Positions 29,493-39,629 of a stretch of 64,000 nt of DNA are shown here, one piece after another (within the stretch, counting starts at the first letter, position 1; the number at the start of each line of letters is the position of its first letter). The notes below the pieces were generated by a model. The model was given only the letters and a program-made list of their open reading frames with translations, did no database searches and was not told the DNA's origin. The translations under genes were made by a program, and so were the position numbers. The stretch is taken from positions 19,270 through 83,269 of the forward strand of contig JAJEHX010000006.1 of NCBI GenBank assembly GCA_022823465.1, given 5' to 3'. Origin of the DNA: Candidatus Latescibacterota bacterium (lineage in GTDB: Bacteria; JAAXHH01).

Positions 29493-30368
29493 CTACGAGA
29501 TCAGCCCGTAATCCGCCAGGATCCCACGCAGCTTCTCACGGTTCCGGTCCGACAGCGGGGCGAGAGGCAGCCTGACCTCCGGGCTGATTTTGCCCATCAT
29601 GCCCAGGGCCGTCTTGACCGGCACGGGGTTTATCTCCATGAACACGGCGTCGTTGAGCGTCATCATGTGGTAGTGGAGCTCGCGCGCCTCCAGCCATTTG
29701 CCATCCTGGACCAGGTCGTACAGCCGCGCCACTTCCGCCGGCATGAGGTTGCCCGTGGCGCTCACGAAACCCGCCCCGCCTATGGCGAGAATGGGATAGC
29801 AAAGCAGCTCGATCCCCGAGTACACGAGGAAGTCCCGGCCCATGCGGTGCAGGAGGCGGTTGATGTGTTCGAAATCCTTGTTCGACTCCTTGACGCCGAT
29901 GAGATTTTCATTGGCCTCCTTCAGCCGCGCCACGGTATCGATCTCGATGTTGACGGCCGTGCGCCCGGGTATGTTGTACAGGATCACCGGGAGGTCAACG
30001 CATTTGGCCAAAGCGTCGAAATGACGGAAGATGCCTTCCTGCCCAGGCCGGCTGTAGTAGGGCGCGATGAAGAGCAGCGCGTCGGCGCCCACGGACTGGG
30101 CGAAGCGGGAGAGTTCGATGGACTCTTCATGGTTGGTGGATGCGCTGCCGGGCACGAAGGGCACCCTGCCGTCCACCGCACCGGCCGCGGCGCGGATCAC
30201 TTCCTTGCGCTCTTCGAAGGAAAGCGAACCCGGTTCACCCGTCGTCCCCTGCACGGAAACACCGTGGGAACCGCTCCGTATCTGCCATTCGACCAGTCCG
30301 GCCAGGCCGTCCAGATCCAACTTCCCGCCCTTGAAAGGCGTCACCACCGGCACGATCGATCCGCGCAT
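29493..30368 (-). CDS. dapA: 4-hydroxy-tetrahydrodipicolinate synthase / DapA family
   Basis: MRGSIVPVVTPFKGGKLDLDGLAGLVEWQIRSGSHGVSVQGTTGEPGSLSFEER, YYSRPGQEGIFRHFDAL, LYNIPGRTAVNIE, GVKESNKDFEH. Confidence 0.88.
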   Translation of the reverse strand: MRGSIVPVVTPFKGGKLDLDGLAGLVEWQIRSGSHGVSVQGTTGEPGSLSFEERKEVIRAAAGAVDGRVPFVPGSASTNHEESIELSRFAQSVGADALLFIAPYYSRPGQEGIFRHFDALAKCVDLPVILYNIPGRTAVNIEIDTVARLKEANENLIGVKESNKDFEHINRLLHRMGRDFLVYSGIELLCYPILAIGGAGFVSATGNLMPAEVARLYDLVQDGKWLEARELHYHMMTLNDAVFMEINPVPVKTALGMMGKISPEVRLPLAPLSDRNREKLRGILADYGLIS

Positions 30369-30400
30369 AAACCCTCCCTGATTCGATTTCCGCGCCGTTC

Positions 30401-31069
30401 TCAAACAAACGAGGCGATGTCTTCCAGCGGCTTCTTCGTGATTACCGGGACTTCAGCGTCCTCCGCGGGATATCCGACGACCAGGAGCAGGAAAGGCCGT
30501 TCGTTGGCCGGCCTGTCCAGCAGCCGGTTCAAAAACCCCATGGGACTCGGCGTATGGGTGAGCGACGCCAATCCGGCGTGGTGCACCGCGGAGATCAGCA
30601 TGCCCGTGGCGATGCCCACGGATTCCATGGCATAGTAGTGCTTTACGCTGCGGCCGTCGTCCAGTACGCCGTGTCGCTGGACGAAGATCGCGATCAGCCA
30701 GGACGCGGTCTCCAGAAAGGGCTTGTGCTCGTCGGTTCCCAGGGGCGCCAGGGCGTCGAGCCACTCCTGCGGCGCTTTCTCCCGATAGAACTGGCGTTCC
30801 TCTTCCTCGGCCGCGACGCGGATCTTTGCCTTGATCTCCGGGTCGGACACCGCGGCGAAATGCCACGGCTGCATGTTGGCGCCGCTGGGCGCCGTACCGG
30901 CCGCGAGGAGGCAGTGATCGATAATCGACTTCGGCACGGGCCGATCGGAGAAATCCCGGACCGTCCGGCGCCGTCCAAGCTCCCGATAGAACTGCGCGGC
31001 CCGCCGTTCCATTTCGTCAACCGGGTATTCCCGGTAGCCCGACAGGGGCTGAAACACGGGTTCCTTCAC
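30401..31069 (-). CDS. Nitroreductase-superfamily protein, probable iodotyrosine deiodinase-like
   Basis: GTG start 31069; [95 protein letters not shown]. Confidence 0.85.
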   Translation of the reverse strand: MKEPVFQPLSGYREYPVDEMERRAAQFYRELGRRRTVRDFSDRPVPKSIIDHCLLAAGTAPSGANMQPWHFAAVSDPEIKAKIRVAAEEEERQFYREKAPQEWLDALAPLGTDEHKPFLETASWLIAIFVQRHGVLDDGRSVKHYYAMESVGIATGMLISAVHHAGLASLTHTPSPMGFLNRLLDRPANERPFLLLVVGYPAEDAEVPVITKKPLEDIASFV

Positions 31070-31085
31070 GCCTATTCTCCCTTTG

Positions 31086-32426
31086 CTACTGAGTTTCTTC
31101 GGCAGGTTTATCTCCAGCCGGCGGCTCCGGATCATCGAGAAACCCCGATTCCTGCAGGAACTGCCGGACCTTGCCCCCGTACGCTTCCCGGCCCATTTCC
31201 CAGATATCTCCATGGGTCGCGCCGTCCACGACGAGCATTTCCTTGTTCGCGCCGGGTATCTGCCCGTACAGCCGCTCGTTGTTCGACAGCGGCATGCGCC
31301 GGTCCGCCGTACCGCCCACCAGCAGCACGGGGACGTCCCGCAGGCCGGACACCGCGCGGCCAATATCCAGGGAATCAATTTCAATGCCCACGCGAAGTTC
31401 CGTAATCGTACCCGTCAGAAACCCGAAGGGCACTGTGGGCAGGCCGAACATCCTCTTCAGGTCGCTGCGCAGAGTCTCGGAGGCCGCGTAGAAACTGCTT
31501 TCGGCGATGACCGCGTCGACCCCGGGTTCCTCCGCCGCCGCGAGCAAGGCGGTGGCGGCGCCCATGGAAATGCCCCAAAGAATGACCGGTTCCCCCTCGC
31601 CCCGCCTGTCGACCGCGTACCTCACGGCCGCCTGCACGTCGCGCCATTCGTAATAGCCGAAGGTCGTCAGGTCGCCTTCACTGTCCCCGTGGCGGCGGAA
31701 GTCGAACAGCACCCCCCTGAACCCGTTTTCATGCAGAAAGGCTGCCTGGTCGAGCATCTGGCCCCTGTGGTTAAGATGACCGTGGCAGTAGACGACCGTG
31801 GCCCGGCCGGTCTCGTTCGGGAGGTACCAGGCGGCCAGGTTCAGACCGTCGGACGTAGTCAGCGTTACGTCCTCGTAGGTCAGCCCGTAGTCCGCGGGGG
31901 CGTTCTGCGCCTTGCGACGCGATCCCACGCTGCCGGTGTACAGGGTGGATATGACGTAGGGCAGACCGATGAAGACGAGAAGAAGAATGACCACAACGCC
32001 CATGGCGGCGCCTCGATATGAGACCTGTCTGCGGCGCATGGCCAGGGCCAGGACCGGCCAGATCAGCGTGCCCGCGATGAAGGTGGCGACCGGCCACAGC
32101 ACGACATGGGGAATGACCAGGCCGAAGAGGGCGCTGCGTCCCCAGGTGAAATATTCGCCTTCAAGCCCCGCCGTCTTGCCCAGAACGGACAGGAGCACGA
32201 TCAGCAGACGGACGCCTGCCGTATAGAGGAGGGCCGTGGAAAGAAACCCGCCGTACCCTCTGCCCGCCCGCAGACAGACGACCGAGAGCCAGACAGCGGC
32301 GGCCGGAATGGTCCAGTTGATACTGAAGGGGCCGCCCGGCACGAGGTTCGTGACATCCAGCAGGAACCACAGGACGACCAGGCCCCAGGTAACGGCCAGG
32401 GGCAGGCGGATTAGCGACAGCGACAT
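31086..32426 (-). CDS. Alpha/beta hydrolase with N-terminal TM region
   Basis: N-terminal TM helices; [43 protein letters not shown] (GxSxG). Confidence 0.88.
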   Translation of the reverse strand: MSLSLIRLPLAVTWGLVVLWFLLDVTNLVPGGPFSINWTIPAAAVWLSVVCLRAGRGYGGFLSTALLYTAGVRLLIVLLSVLGKTAGLEGEYFTWGRSALFGLVIPHVVLWPVATFIAGTLIWPVLALAMRRRQVSYRGAAMGVVVILLLVFIGLPYVISTLYTGSVGSRRKAQNAPADYGLTYEDVTLTTSDGLNLAAWYLPNETGRATVVYCHGHLNHRGQMLDQAAFLHENGFRGVLFDFRRHGDSEGDLTTFGYYEWRDVQAAVRYAVDRRGEGEPVILWGISMGAATALLAAAEEPGVDAVIAESSFYAASETLRSDLKRMFGLPTVPFGFLTGTITELRVGIEIDSLDIGRAVSGLRDVPVLLVGGTADRRMPLSNNERLYGQIPGANKEMLVVDGATHGDIWEMGREAYGGKVRQFLQESGFLDDPEPPAGDKPAEETQ

Positions 32427-32442
32427 GGACGGCCCCGTGCCG

Positions 32443-33702
32443 CTAGCTGGTCTTGCCAAGGGCTTCTTTCAGCACGTTGAGAAAAACTTCCGTTTCCCGC
32501 TCGTCGCCGGAGGATACTCGGATCCACGTGGGCATCTGCTGCCTGCGCCGGTTCGTCACCATGACGCCCTTCTGGAACATCTCCCGCATGATGTTCATGG
32601 AGGGCTTGCCCAGGTCGACCATCATGAAATTGCTCTCGGACGGGATGTATTCCAGCCCCATCTTCGTGAATTCGTCTTCCAGGCGGTCCCGGAAACGCTG
32701 AACGACCGCCCGGGAACGGTTGTAGTGGTTCCTGTCCTTGAGGGACGCTTCGCCCGCGGCGTAGGCCAGGGCGTTGGCGCGGCCCGTGCTGTAGAACCGG
32801 AGCTTCTCCTGGATGGCCTGGCTGCAAATCCCGTACCCGAGGCGCATGCCCGGCATGCCGAAGACCTTGGAGAAGGTGCGGGTGACGATCACGTTGTCGT
32901 GTTTGGTGGCCAGGGATACCGCGGTCCTGTATCCGGGGTCCTTGACGAAGTGTATGTAAGCCTCGTCGATCACCACGAGTACGTGCTCAGGCACGGCGGC
33001 AACGAACTTCTCCTGCTCTTCGAAGGAGAGCAACGTTCCGGTCGGGTTGTTCGGATTGGTGATGACCACCACGGAAGTCTTGGGCGTGATCGCCGCAAGC
33101 ATGGCGTCCAGGTCGTGCTTGTAGTCCTTCACGGGGACGCGGACGATATTGACGTCGAGACCCGCCTCCTGGTAGTTCTCGGCTTCACCCGAAACGTCGC
33201 CATAACCCATGTCCGCCTCGATGACCTCGGTGCCGCCCTTGCTCAGGTACGCGAGGGAGATCTGAGAAAGCAGCGCGCCGGATCCCGCCGTAATGAAGAA
33301 GGGCGTCTGCCGCCTGAATCGGAATCCTCCGCCCATCCGACCCGTACCGCCGAACCTAGGCGGCGTCGGGGCCGGCAGCTCGATGCCGTCGAATTCGGCC
33401 AGCGCGCCGAAGATGTCGCCGCCGCCGAAAGAATACCGGTTAATCTTGAACATGTTCTCGGCAATGGCCTGCAGCGCCCGCGGGGACGGTCCGATCGGAT
33501 TTTCATTCAGCGCCATGCGGACGAGACCCGGTTCTACGCCGATCCCGTGTATGTCCTTGGCGGTAAGGCCGCCTGATGCCATGGTCTGCGCCAGTGCAAG
33601 GCGATCGGCCAGCGTCAGCGCGGCGCCGGCCGCCAGCGCGCCCGTGATAAAACGGCGGCGGGAGAGGCCTGTATCGACTATCTTCTTCATACTATGCGAC
33701 AT
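32443..33702 (-). CDS. Class I/II PLP-dependent aminotransferase (HisC-like) with Tat signal
   Basis: MSHSMKKIVDTGLSRRRFITGALAAGAALTLADRLALAQ twin-arginine leader; MALNENPIGPSPRAL, VVVITNPNNPTGTLL, VTRTFSKVFGMPGMRLGYGI. Confidence 0.9.
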   Translation of the reverse strand: MSHSMKKIVDTGLSRRRFITGALAAGAALTLADRLALAQTMASGGLTAKDIHGIGVEPGLVRMALNENPIGPSPRALQAIAENMFKINRYSFGGGDIFGALAEFDGIELPAPTPPRFGGTGRMGGGFRFRRQTPFFITAGSGALLSQISLAYLSKGGTEVIEADMGYGDVSGEAENYQEAGLDVNIVRVPVKDYKHDLDAMLAAITPKTSVVVITNPNNPTGTLLSFEEQEKFVAAVPEHVLVVIDEAYIHFVKDPGYRTAVSLATKHDNVIVTRTFSKVFGMPGMRLGYGICSQAIQEKLRFYSTGRANALAYAAGEASLKDRNHYNRSRAVVQRFRDRLEDEFTKMGLEYIPSESNFMMVDLGKPSMNIMREMFQKGVMVTNRRRQQMPTWIRVSSGDERETEVFLNVLKEALGKTS

Positions 33703-34171
33703 GAATGTGCTCCCTGGGATATATGGACGCAGCCGCAACGAACCGGCCGCAGCAGTCGAAACCGGACGCCCCGCACGCATGACGAACCGTTTCGAAGTCG
33801 TTGACGAATATACCCGAACCCGAACCGCAAGACAACCCTAATCGCCTGCCGGATCAGATTATCGGCCAGTTCAGATCGTATATACAATTTTGATACATTC
33901 AACGGGTCGGCTTCCTTCTAACATTATGCCGCGTACCGGACATTCCCCGGCTGTTCCATTCCTGCACGATCGGGTCGAAAACGCGGTAATCTGTCCAGTC
34001 CGGCGCACGCCGAACCTCTTCGATAATGCTTGACACATTTTTACGCCGATCATACTATGCCTTGTTCAGGAACCAGCATCGTTCAACTGGATCGTTACCA
34101 GCGTATGATGGCAAAGCCGGCCCGGAGCGCAGGGAATCGGACGGGACCAGTACACTGGAGGGGACCAGCCC

Positions 34172-35311
34172 ATGCGGACCAGATACATCCTGTTGTGTGC
34201 CAGTACGATTGCCGTACTCTTCAACATCGCCCCCGTCGCTGCCCAGGAAGAAGACCGGTTGACCTGGAACGGCATGATCAGATCGCGGCTGCAGGGCGAC
34301 TACCAGGACGGCAGCCGGGCGGTCAACCGCTTCATGTATGGAGCCTTCCTGAACGCTACGCTGCGCGTGTCAGACCGTATTGACGTGACCGGCAAGGTCA
34401 TGACGGGTAATCCCAAGGCCATCACCGTTGCCGACTGGATGAGTTACGGCGACCTGTTTGTACGCGAGAACCCCCATATCTCCTGGATGTACGCGCGCAT
34501 CAGGCCCAATCCCTCGCTCACCCTGACCGCGGGCAAGTTCCCCCTGCCCTTCTTCCGTCCGACCCAGGTCGTCCTGGACAGCGATCTCTCACCGGAGGGA
34601 CTCGCCCAGCAACTCACCACGAAGAGCGCTGACGGCTCAGCGACCTTCGGCCTGAACCTGGGCCAGTTCATGATCAACCAGTTGGCCTCGCCGGTAAAGG
34701 ATCTCGACCGCACCTATTTCCTGGGGGGACAGGCCATGGCCCGTTTCACCCAGCCCGGCAGGTCCCAGACCCTAGCCGTCGCCTACTATACCGTGGGGAG
34801 CGCGGATTCTCTCTTCGCCGCGCAGAACCTGAGGTCCCCAGCGCTGATCGTCGCGGCGAATTCCAACCGGGCCAACGCGGACCGCACCGGATACCTGTCC
34901 GAATTCCGCATGATCAACTTCAGCGGACAGTATACCCAGACCGTGAACGGACGGCCGCTGGCGCTTAACGCCGACTACGTCTTCAATATGGGCGCCGACG
35001 ACATGCGCCACGGCATCACGGGTTCGGTGATGTACGGCAGCACGGGGAAGGTCGGCGACACCCGGACCGGGATCCAGGCTTTCCTCATGCAGCAGGACGC
35101 CACGCTGGCGCCTTTCAGCAACATCGACTACACGCAGACCAATACAAAGGGCGCCGCCCTCTTTTTCGGTCACCACCTGATCGATAAGCTGACGGTCGAT
35201 ATCCACCTGTACACCCGCAAGTACGATTCCCCCGAGACCCTCGTCTCCCCCGCGGCCAACAACGCCTGGCGAACGCGGCTTCGCGTCATGTTCATGCTTC
35301 GACTCAACTGA
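34172..35311 (+). CDS. Putative outer-membrane porin-like beta-barrel protein
   Basis: Sec signal (MRTRYILLCASTIAVLFNIAPVAAQ), alternating amphipathic strands, 'GQMxxxF'-like barrel pattern, C-terminal ...NNAWRTRLRVMFMLRLN. Confidence 0.6.
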   Translation: MRTRYILLCASTIAVLFNIAPVAAQEEDRLTWNGMIRSRLQGDYQDGSRAVNRFMYGAFLNATLRVSDRIDVTGKVMTGNPKAITVADWMSYGDLFVRENPHISWMYARIRPNPSLTLTAGKFPLPFFRPTQVVLDSDLSPEGLAQQLTTKSADGSATFGLNLGQFMINQLASPVKDLDRTYFLGGQAMARFTQPGRSQTLAVAYYTVGSADSLFAAQNLRSPALIVAANSNRANADRTGYLSEFRMINFSGQYTQTVNGRPLALNADYVFNMGADDMRHGITGSVMYGSTGKVGDTRTGIQAFLMQQDATLAPFSNIDYTQTNTKGAALFFGHHLIDKLTVDIHLYTRKYDSPETLVSPAANNAWRTRLRVMFMLRLN

Positions 35312-35355
35312 CGGGCCCGCCCGCGAAGTGCCTCTCCTATAGATCGGTCCTCAGC

Positions 35356-36210
35356 ATGCGCCTTCGCCAACTTTCCGACCTGCTCTTCCTCGCGGTGATC
35401 GCATCTGTCGCGGCTGTCGCGGTGATCGCATCTGTCGCGGCAACCGCATCTGTCGCGGAAGCGCAGCCCCGGCTGAAACTCGCTACCACCACCAGTACCT
35501 ACGATTCGGGCCTGCTCGACATCCTCCTGCCGCCCTTTGAACGGCAACAGGACCACGGGATCAGGGTGGACGTCATCGCCGTGGGAACGGGCAAGGCGCT
35601 GAAGCTGGCTGAAAACGGCGACGTGGACGCGGTACTCGTGCATGCGCCGAAGCTGGAGGCGGCTTTTATCGCCGCCGGATTCGGGGTCGACCGCCGCGGC
35701 GTGATGTACAACGACTTCGTCGTCGTCGGTCCGTCCGCCGACCAGGCCGGAATCGCCGGAACGGAGAAAGTCGCCGACGCCTTCGCCATCATCGCGCGCA
35801 GGGAGGCGTTGTTTTTCTCACGGGGCGATCTATCCGGGACCCACCAGAAGGAGCGGGAGATCTGGACCATCGCAGGGATCGATCCAACCGGGAAGTGGTA
35901 CGTCGAAGTGGGCCAGGGCATGGCGGCCACCTTGCGCATGGCCGACGAGAAAAGGGGTTACGTGCTGATCGACCGGGGCACCTACCTGGCCCTGCGGGAA
36001 ACGGTGAACCTGCGGGTCCTGGTGGAATACGATCCTCCTCTGCACAATCCTTACAGCATCATCGCCGTCAACCCCACGCGCTGGCCGCACGTGAAGTACG
36101 GGCACGCGCGCGCGCTCATCGACTACGTGACCTCGCCGGAAGCCCAGGCCCTCATCGGCGGTTACCGGAAATACGGACAGCAGCTGTTCACGCCTTCGGC
36201 GGCGGATTGA
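35356..36210 (+). CDS. Tungstate/molybdate-type ABC substrate-binding protein (TupA-like)
   Basis: LKLATTTSTYDSGLLDILLPPFE, VGTGKALKLAENGDVDAVLVHAP, MYNDFVVVGP, FFSRGDLSGTHQKEREIW. Confidence 0.9.
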   Translation: MRLRQLSDLLFLAVIASVAAVAVIASVAATASVAEAQPRLKLATTTSTYDSGLLDILLPPFERQQDHGIRVDVIAVGTGKALKLAENGDVDAVLVHAPKLEAAFIAAGFGVDRRGVMYNDFVVVGPSADQAGIAGTEKVADAFAIIARREALFFSRGDLSGTHQKEREIWTIAGIDPTGKWYVEVGQGMAATLRMADEKRGYVLIDRGTYLALRETVNLRVLVEYDPPLHNPYSIIAVNPTRWPHVKYGHARALIDYVTSPEAQALIGGYRKYGQQLFTPSAAD

Positions 36211-36277
36211 GCCCCGGCGGCGGGACGAGGCGTCGACGGCGGACGATGAATCCGCACCGCGCCAGGGAGGAAATGAC

Positions 36278-37300
36278 TTGATACGAATCGGCATCCTGGG
36301 CATCGGGTTCATGGGAACGACCCACTTCATGGCCATCAGGAACCTGGCCAACGCGGAAGTGGGGGCCATTTGCACCCGGGACGAGCGGAAGCTGAGCGGC
36401 GACTGGCGCCACATCCAGGGCAACTTCGGCGGCGGCGGCGGCGTGCAGGACCTGACCGGGATCCGTACCTGTACCGATATCGACGAAGTGCTGAGCGACC
36501 CGGATATCGACCTGGTCGACGTGTGCCTGCCCACGGCCCTGCACCACGACGTGGTCCAGCGCGCGCTGGACGCCGGCAAGCACGTCATCGTCGAGAAACC
36601 CATCGCCCTCCGCCTCGACGAGGCGGACCGCATGATCGACAGGGCCGGGGAAGCCGGCAGGACGCTGATGGTGGCCCACGTGCTGAAGTTCTTCCCCGAA
36701 TTCGCCTTTCTGGCGCAGGCCATCGACGACGGACGCTACGGGCGCCTCCTGGGACTGCACCTCAAGCGGGTCATCTCCAAACCCCTCTGGGGCGAAGGCA
36801 ACTGGTTCGGCGACTACGAACGGACCGGCGCCGCGGGTATCGACCTGCACATTCACGATACCGACTACCTGCGCTATCTCTTCGGCATGCCGGACAGCGT
36901 GCACGCCAGCGGCATGACGAGTCCGAACGGCTACGTGCTCTACCTGAACACGCAATATGGTTACGATAACCGGGACATCGCCATCTCCTCCCAGTGCGGA
37001 GCGATCAGTTCGGCCGCTTTCGAACACGGATACGACGCTTATTTCGAAGAAGGCACGCTCTGGTACAATGTGTTGTCGGACCGGCCGGTCACGCTCTACA
37101 CCCCAGACGGCGGGAGATCGGAACCGGAAATCGATTTCCCCGAGGCCTTCGAAGCCCAGTTGGGATACGCCGTCAACGCCCTGGAGAACGGCACGGAACC
37201 CACCCTGGTTTCGGCTTCGGCGGCCCGCGACGCCCTTCGGATCTGCAACGGAGAGGCCGAATCGGTGAAGACGGGGAAGACCGTGCGGTTCACGGACTGA
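36278..37300 (+). CDS. Gfo/Idh/MocA family oxidoreductase
   Basis: MIRIGILGIGFMGTTHFMAIRNL..., VDVCLPTALHHDVVQRALDAGKHVIVEKPIALRLDEADRMI. Confidence 0.93.
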   Translation: MIRIGILGIGFMGTTHFMAIRNLANAEVGAICTRDERKLSGDWRHIQGNFGGGGGVQDLTGIRTCTDIDEVLSDPDIDLVDVCLPTALHHDVVQRALDAGKHVIVEKPIALRLDEADRMIDRAGEAGRTLMVAHVLKFFPEFAFLAQAIDDGRYGRLLGLHLKRVISKPLWGEGNWFGDYERTGAAGIDLHIHDTDYLRYLFGMPDSVHASGMTSPNGYVLYLNTQYGYDNRDIAISSQCGAISSAAFEHGYDAYFEEGTLWYNVLSDRPVTLYTPDGGRSEPEIDFPEAFEAQLGYAVNALENGTEPTLVSASAARDALRICNGEAESVKTGKTVRFTD

Positions 37301-37323
37301 ACCGGCATAATCCGCTTTCGACT

Positions 37324-38628
37324 ATGGCCCAGTTACACTTCGGCAACGGCCGTACCGTCATCACGCCGCCCACTGGGGTCGAGCTTTGCGGCTACGGACC
37401 CTATATCGGGCGCCGGGCAACGGCCGTCCACCAGGACCTCCACTCCACGGCCCTGGCGCTGTCGGACGGGGACCAGATCTTCGTATGGGTATCGAACGAC
37501 CTGGTCTGGACCGACCGCTCTCTGGTCGACGAGACCCACCGCATCGTCCGTAAACGATACGGCCTCGATCCGGCCCGCGTGGTGATCACAAACACCCATA
37601 CCCACTCCGGTCCGGCGTCCATGAGGACCGTGGCCTGGGGGAAATGGGACGAGGAATACACGGCGGGGTTGCCGGAACGTTTCTCCGACGCCATCGGACA
37701 GGCCGTGTCGGACCTCGAACCCGGGCGCATTGGATTCGGCAGGACGCCGGTGCCAAATCTCTCCGTCAACCGTGTCGACGAGGGAGGCGAGGCAGATGAT
37801 GAAGCGCTGCTGATGCGTATCGACGACATTCGCGGCAGGATGCGCGCCGCCACGATAAACTTCGGCGCCCATCCTGTAACGCTTGGCGCCGACACCGTGA
37901 TTTGCGGCGACTATCCGGCCGATGCCATCGGGAAGATGGAAGGGAAGAGGGAAGATTTCCGGGTGCTCTTCTTCCAGGGCAGTTGCGGCGACCTCAACTG
38001 CCGCGGATTCGGGGAGGGCATGGATATGATGAAGGCGAACGGCTCACTCCTCGCCGACCACGTCCTGCCGGCACTGGACAGTATCGAGACGGCTGGCGAC
38101 GTTGAATTGGACGGCGACACCTACGAGGTTGCACTGCCCACGGAAGTCCCCGACCGGTCCGGGCTGGAAGCGGAATTGGCCGAATACCGCGATCGTCTCA
38201 AAGCTTCGAATGCCGACGCGGATCCTGCTGAACACCGCAAGTTACGCTTCGAATCAGACTGGCGCGCGCAACGCCTCGAGCTGCTCGACGGCCCTCATCC
38301 ACAGAGGCTGGAGTTCCACGTTTCATGGATGCGGATCAACGATTCCGTGCTGCTCGCCCATCCGCTGGAGTTGTTTCTGACCTACGGCAAACAGGTCCAG
38401 TCGGCGTCGCCCTTCCCACATACCATGGTCATCGGGTACGCCAACGAGACCGTCGGATACCTGGCACGGCCACAGGACTTCGAACAGGAAGGATTCGGAT
38501 GGTACGCCGCGGTGTTCGCGCCCCGTATCTGCCGTCATCTGCCCTTTGAACAGGAAGCCGGCAGTGTATTTCGTGATCACCTCATCGCGATGCTGCACCG
38601 GATCAGGCAGAGCGCGCCAACTTCCTGA
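37324..38628 (+). CDS. Neutral/alkaline ceramidase-like N-terminal domain protein
   Basis: GVELCGYGPYIGRRATAVHQDLHSTALAL..., VVITNTHTHSGPAS, INFGAHPVTLG, FFQGSCGDLNCR. Confidence 0.75.
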   Translation: MAQLHFGNGRTVITPPTGVELCGYGPYIGRRATAVHQDLHSTALALSDGDQIFVWVSNDLVWTDRSLVDETHRIVRKRYGLDPARVVITNTHTHSGPASMRTVAWGKWDEEYTAGLPERFSDAIGQAVSDLEPGRIGFGRTPVPNLSVNRVDEGGEADDEALLMRIDDIRGRMRAATINFGAHPVTLGADTVICGDYPADAIGKMEGKREDFRVLFFQGSCGDLNCRGFGEGMDMMKANGSLLADHVLPALDSIETAGDVELDGDTYEVALPTEVPDRSGLEAELAEYRDRLKASNADADPAEHRKLRFESDWRAQRLELLDGPHPQRLEFHVSWMRINDSVLLAHPLELFLTYGKQVQSASPFPHTMVIGYANETVGYLARPQDFEQEGFGWYAAVFAPRICRHLPFEQEAGSVFRDHLIAMLHRIRQSAPTS

Positions 38629-38667
38629 CCGCCGCCTGAATCATTGACCAGACAGCCATAAGTCCGG

Positions 38668-39261
38668 TCATTGAGTCCCCCCGTAACTTTTAGATGCGGA
38701 GATGCCCAAATGGCCTTCGACCCGCCCGAGGCGGCCGTTCATTTCGTGCATTTCCAGACGCAGTTCGTTTATTTCACCGAAGATGGCCGCACGGTCTGCC
38801 CGCATCTCCTCACGTAACGTATCACGGTCTGTCCGCATCTCCTCGCGAAGCGCATCAGTCTTGCCCGACACGGACAAAAGATCCGAACGCATCTCCTCGC
38901 GAAGCGCATCTATCCTGCCTGACTGGGACTGCCGGTCTGCCCGCATCTCCTCGTGAAGCGCATCATGGCCAGCACGCATCTCCTCGCGAAGGGCCTGCAA
39001 GCCCTCGTGCATCTCCTCGCGAAGCGCATCAGTCTTGCCCGACACGGACAAAAGATCCGAACGCATCTCCTCGCGTAGCGCATCTATCCTGTCTGACTGG
39101 GACTGCAAGCCCTCGCGCATCTCCTCGCGAAGCGCATCATGGCCAGCACGCATCTCCTCGCGAAGCGCTTTTGCGAAACGTCCAGTAAGAGTCAGCGCCG
39201 AGAGGAAAAATACCCCGGCCGCACAGATCACCTGGACGGCCACTATCATGGATTCCGTCAT
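38668..39261 (-). CDS. Membrane-anchored coiled-coil protein with 11/18-residue ALREEMR repeats
   Basis: N-terminal TM (MIVAVQVICAAGVFFLSALTLTG) followed by ALREEMRAGHD / ALREEMREGLQSQSDRID / ALREEMRSDLLSVSGKTD units; C-terminus LRLEMHEMNGRLGRVEGHLG. Confidence 0.8.
   Translation of the reverse strand: MTESMIVAVQVICAAGVFFLSALTLTGRFAKALREEMRAGHDALREEMREGLQSQSDRIDALREEMRSDLLSVSGKTDALREEMHEGLQALREEMRAGHDALHEEMRADRQSQSGRIDALREEMRSDLLSVSGKTDALREEMRTDRDTLREEMRADRAAIFGEINELRLEMHEMNGRLGRVEGHLGISASKSYGGTQ
38821..39178. repeat. Internal 174-bp higher-order tandem repeat within coiled-coil gene
   Basis: agtcttgcccgacacggacaaaagatccgaacgc occurs at 38857 and 39031 (offset 174 bp = 58 codons). Confidence 0.85.
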
Positions 39262-39565
39262 TTGCTTCTACGGCCTCCTCACCGTGTCATCGCCCCATCA
39301 TATTCTGTGCTGATTCGGCATCGATTCAGTGCCTTCTATAAAGTTACATTATCACCGCATCGCAATTGACATGTCACCGCGCAGTCGTTGACAACTTCCG
39401 ATACGGCACTATCTTGAGTCAACGAGTTGCCTTCAGTCCCGACCGCCTTGTCGATTCAGGCGGCGCTCGCCGGCGACGCAACGGACATACACACTGATCG
39501 TTGCGTGTTAAAAAGCTTAGTCGGAAAACCCCTTTAGAATCTCGTACATAAAAAACTTTTCAATT

Positions 39566-39617
39566 GATTCGACCCGGAGATTCGACCCAGAGACACGACC
39601 CAATGATTCGACCCAAG
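39566..39617. repeat. Four 13-bp tandem units immediately upstream of a start codon
   Basis: gattcgacccgga|gattcgacccaga|gacacgacccaat|gattcgacccaag (starts 39566, 39579, 39592, 39605). Confidence 0.9.
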
Positions 39618-39629
39618 AAAGGACCGATC

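Noticed and set aside
38694-39188. Plus-strand ORF with ASPREAHQ repeats
   Set aside because: Antisense frame kept open by the repeat structure; the minus frame gives a TM-anchored coiled coil with a motif shared at 48.4 kb.
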